Assembly (NCBI RefSeq): GCF_035222485.1
Contig: NC_085922.1
Location: 1,193,001 to 1,257,000 of the forward strand
Length of the DNA: 64,000 nt
Source: Podospora pseudoanserina
Lineage: Eukaryota > Ascomycota > Sordariomycetes > Sordariales > Podosporaceae
Reading direction: 5' to 3'
In this document: piece by piece, positions 32,460-43,763 of the stretch
How positions within the stretch are numbered: position 1 is the stretch's first letter
How the letters are laid out: the number at the start of each line of letters is the position of its first letter
Translations under genes and position numbers: made by a program
The notes under the pieces: model-generated
The model's input: the letters and a program-made list of their open reading frames with translations, nothing else
Databases searched by the model: none
Told to the model about the DNA's origin: nothing

Positions 32460-35120
32460 CTAGCCCACCACAGCCTTCATACTCAGACTCTCCAAAAACC
32501 CACTCAAATCCTCCTTCTTCACCTCCACCACACAATGCTCAAAACTATCAATCCTCACCCTCGCATTCGTCTCAGCCACCACATCCTGAAACGCCGTCCC
32601 AAATCTATTGAGCCCATACCCCCTCTCCCTCGTCTCATCCTCCTCATCCTCACCATCATCTTCATCCTCATCCTCACTGTCCTCATCATCATCTTCACTG
32701 TCCAACTCCGACCCATCATCCTCCTCCTCTTCATCTTCCCCCCCCTGCTTTCTCCTCTGCTCCCTCTCCCTCCTCTTCGCCGCCTTCTTCTCCTCCCTCA
32801 TCCTCTCCTTAACCTTCCTCGCCTCTTCCCTAACCCTAGCCTTCTCCTCCCTTTCCTTCACCTTCTTCTTCTGCGCCTCCTTATCCAAAAAAATCGTATC
32901 CGGACCACCACCCCCTCCCGTCCCAACAACAACATACACCCCGCGCTTCTCATCCAGACTAGCCACAACAAGCGGCGTTCCCCTGCCGCCCAACGCCAGC
33001 CTCCCCGTGGCATCCTTTTCTTGCTCCACCAGCGCCTCCCCAATCCACAACGCCAGTTTTGTCAACGCACCCGGGTGGTTAAACAGCTGACTATCCGGCG
33101 AGTCCTTCACCACGCACATCCGAAACGCGCGCAAGTGCGAGATTTGCTTCTTTTTGAGAATCGTCGTCCCGGTGGTAAAGATGGCTTTGTGGAGGAATTG
33201 GGCCGTTGGCAAACCAGCCTTCAGCGACTCAATATCCTCGAGAGCGTCGTAAGCAGCCCAGAAACGTGGCAGCCATTCCTCCGAGGGGGCCGTGGCAGTC
33301 GACATCTCCATTAAATCTTGCGACGGACCGTCATTGTTGCTGGAAGAAGCCTCGGGGCTGTTCTGACCTACTTCCAAAAGGGCGCCAATGACAACGCCGA
33401 CGTCTTGCGCCGAGAGCGTGGCACGCCACCCCCAGCTCCTGACGAAACCCCAGGAGTCCTTCGCGCCGCCGCGGTCTTTCCCGTCGGTATCGATAGTGGG
33501 GACTAGTTCGTCGAGGTTGTAGAGGGAGGCATACTTGAGGAGCTTCGACCGGAGCTCCCGCTTCAGCGTCATGTCCATGTGAGTGTACGATTGCTTACAC
33601 TGCACCAGACTGACCCCCATCTTGGCGAGGAGCTTATGCAGACGCTTCAAGCCAGTCTCGCTCCAGGTCTTCAGCCGTGAGAAGAGATACGGCGAGTGGA
33701 GCATGCTATCGTACAGGCTCCAGTGACGAATCAACAGGAACTTCGGCTCGGGCGACAGACGGATGCTGGTGTCGTCTGGACTTCGGGCCGTGGTGGGAAT
33801 GATGCCACTGTTCTCCGGGACGGCTCCCCGGCCAATTTCTGGGGGGTTCAGACGACGGACTTCGTCGCGCAGGAGCTGTCGTATCCTGGCACCGCGCATG
33901 CCTAGCCAGCCAGAGGCTGGACGGGCTTCGCCGGTGCGGACTGGGGCTGCGATGCCGGCTGAGGAGCGGCCGTAGAGTTCCATAGAGGTGACTCCGACAA
34001 TGGTGAGCCAGAGGAGGTCGTTGTCTTCACGACCGAGTTCTGAGGCCAGAGAGTACATCATGGAGGAGATGGGTTCCGAGTAGGCGGTACCGAGTCGGTA
34101 GTAATCTCTGAGGATCGTCTCGTTTTCGCGCCGTAACCGCAGCAGCCTTCGCCGAAGTGTCCTTGCGGACGGTCCCTTTATCGGCTGGGCCGCGGTGGGC
34201 GGATCTGCTGGGTCGCTGCTAAAGACCGGCCCGTCGTCTCGGAGTGATATGAGTCCTCGTTGTGCTGGCCGTCGGGGGGAGTCTGGAATAGGAGTCGACT
34301 GTATCATGTTAGCATTTGGGCTTTACTAATACCCACAGAAAAGACATACGGAATTACTCCTCCGTTTTTGCCTTGGTCTATCATCGTCATCCTCGTCGCT
34401 GTCGTCCTCAAAGTCCCAGGATTTTCGCTTCTGACCAGCTCGAGGCACCGCTGAGCTTGGTAGCTCGCCGACCTCGCTTTCCTCGTCACTGCTTCCTCCA
34501 AGATCCTCCCCGTCATCCTCAATTTCCGGCATGTCCAGCAGAGCAAGATAGGCGCCCTTCTCCTTGACCAAGTGTTCCTCAATATCACCATCGTCCATGA
34601 CAATGATTCCTCCCTTGCCTGGCTTGTAGTTATGTTCGATTTGGCCAGCCTTGACCCCACGCGGGGTCCTGGCTGAAAATGTCGTCGCATCCTCCGTCTC
34701 GGGTTCTAATGGAAAGCCACCAAAGACATTGGACAGGTTCCAAGGCCTATGAGAATCGGCCACCCAAACCTCAACACCACCAAACGTGTTTTCTTCCCCT
34801 TCGGGTTCCAAGCCCAAGGCACTTCCCAGATCAGCCATACCACCAACACCCAAGCATACCACCACTCCACCGGCACCGCCCCTCGTTTCCATCATGGGAC
34901 TGACGAGCTCTTGTCCAATGCGCTCCAGGTCGGCATAGCCTGCCACAGGCTGGATCTTGTGCGGGATATAGTCATGTTTGAAGAGACGCGTGAGAATTCG
35001 GCAGGCGCAGAGCGCATCGGGTTCGAGGGCTACAAGTACGAGAACAGGTGGTGAGAGGGGGTGTCGAGTGGCCTGCAGATGCAGATATAACTTCGATATG
35101 AGTTCCCTAGGAAGATACAT
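32460..35120 (-). CDS. CDC45: DNA replication initiation factor CDC45
   Basis: Cdc45 joins Mcm2-7 and GINS to form the CMG replicative helicase in the nucleus. Two exons (35120-34350 and 34298-32460) joined by a 51-nt intron (GTATGT, GCTAAC branch, TACAG) give 869 aa. The N-terminus MYLPRELISKLYLHLQAT and the DHH-like core (VLVLVALEPDALCACRILT, VVCLGVGGM, VWVADSHRPWNLSNVF) are typical. An acidic segment (residues about 215-255) follows, as in other Cdc45 proteins. Later blocks are YRLGTAYSEPISSMMYSLA, NDLLWLTIVGVTSMEL and LAKMGVSLVQCKQSYTHMDM. A long charged insertion lies at about residues 720-820. Yeast Cdc45 is 650 aa. Confidence 0.95.
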
Positions 35121-37154
35121 GGCGAAGGAAGAAAACGTAACGCGCTGCTAATTTTGCTCAACGACGGAGAAATTGCTGACGGGGAGCCTCTAGGAGACAA
35201 CGCGAGATTGTTGTCCCTTGGTTGGTTGATTATACCCAGATTTCGTCCGCTATAAAATCGACCGCGCAGTGCCCCGCGGGCGAGGGAAGGGCGCGATCGA
35301 AGAGATTGTGGACCTTCAGGGCGAGAGAGATTAGGCGAGTTTGATAGTAGTAAGAATAAGAATTCGAAAGCGACTTCAGACTTGGTATAATAAACGGCAG
35401 AAACGCTCTGGCTCTGCTGAAATCTTGCAACAGACAACAGGCAAACAAGCAGGCGTGTATTGGTGGTGTTGGTGTTGGTGTTGGTTGCCCATTAATTGGA
35501 ATATAAGTGGAGCGCTGTTTATCGAGGCCGAGACTCTGCAAGACGCGCTTCGACAACCCCCCAGGACGCGACTTGCACCGCGGGACACACAGTACCAATA
35601 CTATGAGGTGGACTGTGCTTCCATCTCGTCAGCAAAAATGGCTTGTGCAACTCCAAATGCGCACGGACCAGCTGATAATTGCCTGCCGCTAACATCCCTC
35701 ACCTCTCTCACCTCTCACCTTCCACACCACCACCCCTCTCGCCGATACCACATCACCTCTCACTGCCAGCTGTCCCATGCCCCTCGCTCTACTGTACTTG
35801 TGACAGCCCCCTTGCAACGCCAAGTATTCCTCTCCCAACCTCAGAGCAAGCAGAGCAGCAAGCAGCGCAGCCATTGGGGTGACCTCCTTGTTTGTTTCAT
35901 GAACCACTGACCGCTTCTTTTCTTCTTAGACGATATACGACACATGGCATCTTCCGCCCATCGGATCGGTTCGGGGCGTCGAGTGAGTGGGCGTGAGGTT
36001 TCATTGCTGCTCCCTCAGTCCCGCTATCCCACATGATGGGGAGCTGGGACACACCGTGACACCTTTACGCCACTCTGGTCACTTGTCGTGGCATCTAAGA
36101 CAACAAGCACGCGCTTGCCCCAATGGGAGAATTTTTTTTTGGTACTGTAGGAGCTGTCGCTGATCGAGAACTTGGAAATCGGGGTGTTACCGGCGCCTTG
36201 GAACTCAACCTACAAGTCAAGTCCCGACACTACGGACGAGCTTCCCCCCCTTCCCCGCCCCATCTCTCCAGACGGCTGGGATGGCTCATGCTGGATGCTG
36301 AGCAGAAAGCCAACGGGACATTGCTTCCCTTCCGGAGAGCTGGGTGCTGCCAGCTGCGTGTGCCGTCCAGCGGCATTTCCAGCAAATGGTCGAGATGCAG
36401 CCATGGCGTTCTTCTCATGCAAGCACATGCCGCCATCTGCCAGGACACCTCATGGCTGCCCTTGATTGGCCCGTGTCCCACTCGGCACCGCCCAGAACCC
36501 ACAGAAACCCACACAACCCACCGCTTCACGGCCTCCACCCCCTCACCACGGATTGGATCATTTCAACTGTGGGTGAGAGAAGGTGAGAGGTACCTTTTAC
36601 GCTTCACGCCGGTACCACTGGTACAACAGCCTGGCGAATGGCAAAGGTCTGGAAATCATTCCTGGATCCCGCCCTTGGCCCTTCCCTCGAGCTGTCCGCC
36701 TCTGTGTCCCTTCCGTCAACATGTACATCTCTTTTTTAGCTGCTTGGTCCGTCGGCTTCGCTTCTCTTGGCTGCCAGCCATGACTGGCCATTTTGCCCCG
36801 AGTGCCCCGGCCTTGTCTGCTCCCGGCGTTCTCTCTTTTTCTCCTGACGTCTTTATCATGCTCCTCTCCTGCTCCTGCTTCTTCTCCTCCTAGCTACCTG
36901 TCTGCTCGTCCATTGAGCAATGGCACGCTTCTTTTGACTTCTCAAGAGAGAGTCAGCTGCCTCTAGACGCTATCATTTCACACATTGCTCGCTGTCAAAC
37001 CTACGATATCCACTTCCCGAATTCCCCTTGCAAGTTCCGCTTCCCCAGAAAAAAAAACGGTCACGAAATATGCTCTTGGCCAGTCCACTTGCGCCTCAAA
37101 AATTCTTCCCTGATCGAACAAGTCTCTGGAAACCATCCCCGAGCCCGAACCTGA
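35121..37154. other. Divergent intergenic region (CDC45 / methyltransferase)
   Basis: About 2 kb. A forward frame of 256 codons starts at 36123, but its composition is not protein-like and it has no recognisable feature. No gene is called. Confidence 0.45.
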
Positions 37155-38282
37155 ATGCAGGCGGCAGGCACTTCTGGTACTGGAATGGAGGAAAACGGGG
37201 TCATAGAACCACTGCCTGATGAGGAGTTTGGGAGAGAGGTGACATCAGATTATGACCCAAGCGATACCGAGACCACCTTTGGCTCCCTCACGTCGAGCGT
37301 CACGGGTCATGTGTGGGAGTACGGCAGACGATACCATGCTTTTCGATATGGCCGGTACCCCTTACCCAACGACGACGAGGAGTACAAGAGAGAGTCTCTA
37401 CGACATGCCATGCTGAAGGAGCTCCTGAAGGGCAAGCTCTACCTTGCGCCCATCGGAGATAACCCGCAAAAGATCATCGATCTTGGCACGGGGTTTGGAG
37501 AATGGGCCATGGAGAGTATGTTTGGAGAAATTCCTTTGGAGGGGTTGGGGCTAACGTCACGTCGCAGTGGGCGAGCTTTTTACCGGTGCCAAAGTTACAG
37601 GAGTCGACTTATCGCCGATTCAGCCACTATGGGTTCCCTCTAATGTCGAGTTCATCGTGGATGACATTGAAGACGAGTGGGTGCACGATCAGGATTACGA
37701 TTTCGCGCACTTTCGGTTCGTCAACACGGTGTTGAAGAACAATGAACTTGTGCTTCACAACATTCTCCAGTAGGTATTGTGATGGTTTTCCTTGACGGGG
37801 TCACGAAATGCTGACGAGCCAGTACAAGGAATCTCAGGCCGGGCGGCTGGGTGGAAATCCAGGATATTTACCCCCGGATATCGTCAGACGACAACACACT
37901 GCCCGAAGACTACCCGCCCGCCAAGTTTTACTCGCTGCTTCAAGGCGTTCTCAAGGACCAGTACGGCTTCGACCTCAAGGTGCTGGAGAGCCTTCCCGAC
38001 CGCCTACAGCGGCTCGGCTACGTCAACGTGCAGCGGAAGGTATTCCACATGCCGCTGGGTGAATGGCCCAAGGATCGGCATCTCCGAATGCTGGGTGGCT
38101 GCTTCCAAGAAGTCTTTCTCGACTTTGTCGCCGCCATGGCGGCCCGTCCGCTGGTGGAGGCGGGATTCGACAAGGCCGACATTGAGGAGCTTGTCGTGGG
38201 GGTTAAGAACGCCGTGGGAAATAGGCGAATTCACGCATATGTCCCCATCCACTTTGTCTGGGCGCAGAAACCACCAGCATGA
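37155..38282 (+). CDS. Class I SAM-dependent methyltransferase (LaeA-like fold)
   Basis: Three exons (37155-37515, 37568-37769, 37823-38282) with introns of 52 and 53 nt give 340 aa. The N-terminus is acidic and disordered; the segment VWEYGRRYHAFRYGRYPLPND is typical of the large fungal family of LaeA/TAM-like methyltransferases. The SAM motif I is IIDLGTGFGEWAME, followed by VTGVDLSPIQPLWVP, VEFIVDDIEDEW (motif II with the acidic pair), FAHFRFVNTVL and the post-motif GGWVEIQDIYPRI. These proteins occur in many copies per ascomycete genome, some in secondary-metabolite clusters; here no biosynthetic genes lie nearby. The substrate is unknown. A second in-frame Met 10 codons in could also be the start. 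Confidence 0.85.
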
Positions 38283-39854
38283 CGGAGGCCAATCTCTTGC
38301 CGGCTATCAAAGCTCGAGCAATCGAGATCCAGCACCTACCCGGCTGCGCCCCCAAAACTAATATCGAGAGGATTTCTCGAAGGGGCAATGCTACACGAAC
38401 TATTGACGAAGATTCCAAAGACTTGAAGAACCTCTAGGGCCCTGGCCAATGGGGGTACATCTGGCAAGATGGCGGGTTGGGAAACTGCCGAGATAAGAGA
38501 CGGCATGCACGACTCCAACGATTCGCCGAAGACAAATCAATCGAGCTGTTTGGAGCATGCAGATGCAAGCTTGTCTCTGGCCCGCCCGCTTCCTCCTTCC
38601 CAGCTATAGGGGGGGAAGTGACAGCGCGGGGGGCTGAAGACGCCAAGCGCCTGCAATGCTGCTGCTTTGCGGAGAAACTCGCCGTTTTGGAGAGGGAGGG
38701 GGAGAGATATATAAACTGCCAGTTATCATAGCGGGACAGACACATCATACAAGCGGTGAAGTTCACTGGGGTGCTCTCGTATTTTGACCTGTTAGGTTGA
38801 GATGCTGTAAATAACAATAGGATGAAGTATCACTTTATGACTGTACACTCGACTTTTTGGGGAGTTGTAGGATTTGATCCCAGTCGTGACTGCTCGAATG
38901 GGAACTCTGTACCTAGGTAGGAATGGCGGCTCGAATATGAGGGGCATAGGTCGCAGTCACGGCTTGAAAAGTGTGGAATCACTCGACAGGTGTAGCAAAT
39001 GTACGTCTGGATGGGAACCAGTTACAGGGGTGATCTGGGCCTTGAATATGATGTGGAAAGAGGTGCAGATGTCGATCGGGGAGATGTGGAAAATGTCAGG
39101 TAGGTGTTTGCAGGGAACGCTGCCTTCGCAAAGTGGTGACACTGGGGGGAGGTTATCACAGAGGGTTGTATGGCGGGAAGTACTGGACATGCTGTGGTGT
39201 TACTGTTACTGAGTCTTTTTTGTTTATGGTCCGATATCGTAGACGCTGTGTAGCCCTATTTCATGGTCATTGGAGCATCTCATCTAGGACAGGCTGTGTA
39301 AATGTGTACTTCTTTCCATGTCCAATCGGCGTTCTACACTGCTATCCCTTCAAACAAGACGACGACCAAACTTCACTGCTAGTACATGTAAATGGAGCAA
39401 AACGATACCGCACCTCATGGTGTCTGAGGATGAGTATGTTGAGGTATGCGCGTGATCCGATCCAGGCTCCAACTGGAGACCTTCAGTGTGTTAGACTGAC
39501 GTGACAGCCAACTACATCATCGGACCTAGGCAGTTCTGATGTGGTGCAGATGTTGGGAATTTATTTTTTTGTGTTGGAAGAGATGGCGAGTTTGTTAGCA
39601 AGAGAGAGGAGAGAATATTGAGGGTTTTTGAGTGAAGATGTGCCAGGGACGGACAGTGAGATCTACTGTGTACCTAATTGGCAGTGTTTGTAAGTGCGCG
39701 TGCGCTACCAGGACAGTGCAGATGGGGGTGTCCCACTGTCCAGTATTCACCACCCTCTCACGACAGGCTTTCATAGGTATCTAGGTATTCAACTTTATTT
39801 CCCATACAACAATCACCCTTCACACCACAATTTGGAAGTCGACTTGATGCTGGG
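38283..39854. other. Intergenic
   Basis: About 1.6 kb with no convincing gene. AGATATATAAACTG at about 38703 is a possible TATA box, but no coding frame follows it. TAGGTA-type hexamers occur near 38910, 39098 and 39775. Confidence 0.45.
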
Positions 39855-41762
39855 ATGGAGAAGGAAGAGACTGATGACCCGTTGAGAAAACTGATCGATC
39901 ATGGCAACAGCTTCATTTCCCGTTATTACTCCCACTATGAGGAATCCGCTCCCATTTTAGAAGGATGCGGAGAGCCTCTCGTCGAGCTACTGGTACGACA
40001 GGCTCGGTTGATGAGCATGGCAACACCCGACCACGACCTGATCAAACGACGGTTGGACGACATCCTATCCGCGTCCTACAATAAGTTTTATGCTTACTTG
40101 TACAAAGACCTGCCGCCATGTTGGAGGCTGCTGTATACCGAGGCTGCTATCCTCAAGTTCTGGGTTCTGGTGTTTGAGTGGGCGCGGAGTCGGCAGCCGG
40201 AACTGATCCGGAAAAGGGTTTGGGACAAAATGGAGTGGGAGGACTTTGAGCTTAACACTCCGGCGCGAAGGGAGGAAGTTCACGAGATCAAGGCACGTTT
40301 TGAGAAGCAGCCAAAGGGAACACCATCACGGAACCTGGGTTCGGCAGTGTGGCATCAGCTAATGCAGCTCTCCATGCGGACGGAAGTAGGAGGTGTGCAT
40401 GTTCGGCGGAGCCGGGAGGTGAGCAGTCGAGTTCGGGAGAGACTGCAGGAATGGCAACGACGGAATGAGCAAGAAGACGGCCAACAGGGGCCAGAGCAAC
40501 AGCAACAAAAACGGGAGCGAGAGGAGGAACTTCTCAATGATATGGTCAAAACCTTGGATCTTGCCTTGATCCTGGCCGGCGGTGGAGGAAAACATGATGA
40601 AATTCACGGTTATGTAGCCTTACTGGAGAAGGCGGCATCCCTGCCCAGCAACGACAACAGTCCGGACAAAATCAGCTCCAAACCATCAGAAAGCGAAACC
40701 CCTAGGCAGGACCCTTCCCTGGGACGCACACGCACAACATCACTCACCCAACCACCAACCAAACGAGCAAGGCTATCACTCCCCCCTCCCACCAACCCCT
40801 CATCAACAATCGATGGCTGGCTCCCTCTCAACGCCTCAGGAGAGCTCGTCGGCCCCGTCGCCATTTCTGATGAACCTCCTGTCAACACCCAACAACAAAC
40901 ACCCATCATAACCCAAAAACCACCCAACTGGTCCTCCCACCCCTCCTTCTCCCCTTACGAACCCTTCACCCCCCCAGTAACCTCCCCCATCCCCCGCCTC
41001 CCCTCCCCCTCCCTCACAACCTTCCAATCCCACCTCTCCTCCCCCACCCCCCAACCCCTAATCCTCACCAGCCTCGTCCCCAGCTGGCCAGCTCTAGCCG
41101 CCCACCCCTGGTCCAAACCCTCCTACCTCCTCTCCCGCACCTTCTCCGGCCGCCGCCTCATCCCCGTCGAGATCGGCCGCTCCTACGTCGACGAAGGCTG
41201 GTCGCAGAAAATCCTCCCATTCTCCGAGTTCCTATCCACTTACATAACTTCCCCTTCCGAGTCCAAAGGCTATCTCGCCCAACACCAACTCTTCGCCCAA
41301 CTCCCCCAACTCCGCAGCGACATCACCATCCCTGACTTGTGCTACACCTCCCCGGCGAACCGTCCCGACGGAACACCGGAGCTGGAAGAACCAATGCTGA
41401 ACGCCTGGTTTGGCCCTCCAGGGACGATTACCCCTTTACATACAGATCCGTACCATAACCTTTTGGTGCAGGTTGTGGGCAGGAAGTACGTGAGGCTGTA
41501 CCCCCCTGGGGCGGACGTCAAGAGACGAGGGGAGGAAGCGGGGGTTGACATGGGGAACACGGCTGCTTTTGATGTGGGTGTGCTTGAAGGGTGGGATGAG
41601 GCGACCGGAGAGGGGGGGGATGAAGAGGAAAAAGAGTTCAAGAGGCTGGAATATGTCGACTGCATACTCGAGCCCGGGGAGACGTTGTACATACCCGTGG
41701 GGTGGTGGCATTATGTGAGGGGGCTGAGCGTGAGTTTCAGTGTAAGCTTTTGGTGGAATTAA
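39855..41762 (+). CDS. JmjC-domain oxygenase, KDM8/JMJD5-like
   Basis: A single exon of 635 aa. The first ~250 residues are helical (EEERL-type, Trp-rich); a Pro/Ser-rich linker at about 270-410 is probably disordered. The C-terminal JmjC domain starts near [19 protein letters not shown], the block that marks the JMJD5/KDM8 and HIF-hydroxylase-like group, and continues with [20 protein letters not shown]. The Fe(II) ligands are His529 and Asp531 (HTD) and the distal His619 (VGWWHYVRG). The 2-oxoglutarate oxygenase activity follows from the family; whether the substrate is a histone, a ribosomal protein or an arginine side chain elsewhere cannot be told. The AFP-like loop between HTD and the distal His carries an acidic insertion (EEEKEFKR). 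Confidence 0.88.
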   Translation: MEKEETDDPLRKLIDHGNSFISRYYSHYEESAPILEGCGEPLVELLVRQARLMSMATPDHDLIKRRLDDILSASYNKFYAYLYKDLPPCWRLLYTEAAILKFWVLVFEWARSRQPELIRKRVWDKMEWEDFELNTPARREEVHEIKARFEKQPKGTPSRNLGSAVWHQLMQLSMRTEVGGVHVRRSREVSSRVRERLQEWQRRNEQEDGQQGPEQQQQKREREEELLNDMVKTLDLALILAGGGGKHDEIHGYVALLEKAASLPSNDNSPDKISSKPSESETPRQDPSLGRTRTTSLTQPPTKRARLSLPPPTNPSSTIDGWLPLNASGELVGPVAISDEPPVNTQQQTPIITQKPPNWSSHPSFSPYEPFTPPVTSPIPRLPSPSLTTFQSHLSSPTPQPLILTSLVPSWPALAAHPWSKPSYLLSRTFSGRRLIPVEIGRSYVDEGWSQKILPFSEFLSTYITSPSESKGYLAQHQLFAQLPQLRSDITIPDLCYTSPANRPDGTPELEEPMLNAWFGPPGTITPLHTDPYHNLLVQVVGRKYVRLYPPGADVKRRGEEAGVDMGNTAAFDVGVLEGWDEATGEGGDEEEKEFKRLEYVDCILEPGETLYIPVGWWHYVRGLSVSFSVSFWWN

Positions 41763-42261
41763 TTAGATGGCATAAGTGCTGGGGTGGGTTGTGAATAGAT
41801 CCAAAACAGGAGGGGCTGTTGATCGATGAGAGAGGAGAGAAGTAGTTTTGTATCGAGGATACCACACAGCGAAACCGCCGCATGAAGCAGCATGTTAGAA
41901 GATGACTTCTCAAGTCAATCCCCTTCACAGCAACACCCTCTCCACACTCTCTAACCCTTCCATCTTATTCACCATCAGCTTCAACGCACTCGCTCCAACA
42001 TCTCCCGAATGCTGTCAAAAATAAAACAAGGCGATTTCGATATCGGTCATATCTGATGGTAGTACACTGTATTGCATAATGTTACAAAAGATCCCTCCAT
42101 CAGCTCGTCACTTCCCCCAACTTCAAGATCTTTATTTTCCGTTCCCTTCATTCACATCATTGGGTATCTGTTTTCCCTTTTTTTCTTCTCCCACCATTCC
42201 CCATTCCCCCTCCCCATCCCCCTCCCCTCAATCCCCCCTTCTATTCCCTCCCCGTGGCGCC
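41763..42261. other. Shared 3' region of convergent genes
   Basis: Between the JmjC gene (plus) and HSP10 (minus). AT/CT-rich, no gene seen. Confidence 0.5.
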
Positions 42262-42727
42262 TTAAGCATTATTCTGCTCATTAATCTTTGCCAAAATCTC
42301 GCTATCCCTGAAAAGGTGATACTCCTCATCCCCAACCTTGACAGGAGAACCGCCATACTATTTGTCCCGTTAGCCCCCATCCCACACCCCTTTTTTGTCT
42401 TCGCAACACTCACCTGAGGGATCAAAACCCTATCTCCAGCCGCACACCCCATAGGCACCCTCTTCCCATCCTTGTCGAGCCCGCCCGGCCCAACAGCCAA
42501 AACCTTGGCCTCGTTGAGCTCCTTGACTGCCGTCTCAGGAAGAAAGATGCCCCCGGCAGTCTTGGCCTCGGCCTTGACGCGCTGCACGAGGACACGGTCG
42601 AGGAGGGGGACGAGGGACTTGATCGAGCGGAGGGAGGTGGCCTTTTCCAACAGCGTTAGCAAAACTTGGAGTTTTGAGGAAGCTATGGGTAGCGGGGGTG
42701 GTGATGGCGTAATGCTCAACGTACCAT
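42262..42727 (-). CDS. HSP10: Mitochondrial co-chaperonin HSP10 (GroES)
   Basis: Caps the Hsp60 folding chamber in the mitochondrial matrix. Three exons give 108 aa: exon 1 is just the ATG (42727-42725), followed by an 83-nt intron (GTACGT, GCTAAC branch); exon 2 is 42641-42414; a 56-nt intron follows; exon 3 is 42357-42262. The spliced start MATSLRSIKSLVPLLDRVLV matches other fungal HSP10 proteins; the alternative of reading through the intron gives a Pro-rich N-terminus foreign to the family. Core motifs: TAGGIFLPETAVKELNEAKV (the mobile loop), VLAVGPGG, GDRVLIPQ-YGG, VKVGDEEYHLFRDSEILAKI. A heat-shock element lies about 220 bp upstream. Confidence 0.95.
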
Positions 42728-43763
42728 TTTGTCTGGACTTATGGTAGCTAAACCGGCTGGCTGGCTATGTGCAGTTCGAAAGGTCGAGGATAGGTAGTTG
42801 ACGGTAGTGAGGTTATTCGTAAACTTCGAATTTGTGTTTGGAGAAGAGAGGGGAGGGAAGCTTTTCAATTGCCACAACTGTCGTCAATCAACAATTCTCC
42901 ACAGACACAAGCGTTGCTGATGCGGGTCGGGGGAAGGAGAGCTTTCTAGAATTGTCCCCTCCTAATTTTTTTTCCAACCGGGGGCGGGGGCCCTTGCGCC
43001 TGCTCCGACCGACCGATTTCCTACCTCCGGCTACAGCCGAAAAACTGGGCCAGCCTAGTCCAATCCCTCACCGCCCCATTGGTTGTTAAGCCCTTGTAGC
43101 AAACCAAAACTGTGGGGTTATACCCAAACCGTGTAAGTGACCAGCCAATGACCAGCCTCACCTCAACGTCACTCCCATCTTCACCACAGCAACAACACTA
43201 ACAAACACACATACATACTATGTAGGTACTCAAGATATTCATCTCTCTTCCCCCTGCCCCCTCCCTCCCTATGTAAACCTAATACCACTTCCCCCAAAAA
43301 AAAGCTTCATAAAGTAATATCACTCTCTATTTCCCCAATCCATCCCTTTCTTTCCCTTCTCAATCATCCATGATATCTCTTTCTACATGCATGACACCCC
43401 ACCCCCAGCCCTGGTTACCCTTCTTCATGAGGTCAAGAAAACAAAACAACCCAAATCTAGTCTGTAGCCCAACCGCACAACGTAACAAAAAAAAATTCCG
43501 CTAAAATTGCCCCCATCTGCTCCCCCTAGACTCCCCGCATCGAAACCAAAAAACAGCAAAACAAATAAAAGTAGAAAAAGCAAATTAGGTAGAGAAAAAA
43601 AAGGATGTCGTCGGAGTCTGTGAGTTTGTACGTGCATGTACACATCGGATATCCGTGAATGCCCCAAATCCCATAACCTTTACACCACGTTGAATGTCTG
43701 GCAGAATCTCGTGAAGCGAATAAAAATGCGAATAATGGCTTTTCCCCGGCCACCCTCCTCGTT
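42728..43763. other. HSP10 upstream region and kinase 3' flank
   Basis: Contains a heat-shock-type element (42944-42951) and CCAAT/ATTGG pentamers at 43060, 43078 and 43145. No gene was seen. Confidence 0.55.
42944..42951. promoter_or_regulatory. Heat-shock element TTCTAGAA
   Basis: TTC-TA-GAA is the core inverted pair bound by Hsf1 trimers, placed about 220 bp upstream of the HSP10 ATG. A further GAA lies 5' of it in the GGGGAAGG sequence. HSP10 is a classical Hsf1 target, so the site is plausible by context. Confidence 0.5.

Noticed and set aside
36123-36893. Forward open frame of 256 codons
   Set aside because: It starts with ATG but has no family-like motif, overlaps other open frames on both strands, and has the composition of GC-rich intergenic DNA. 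Treated as chance.
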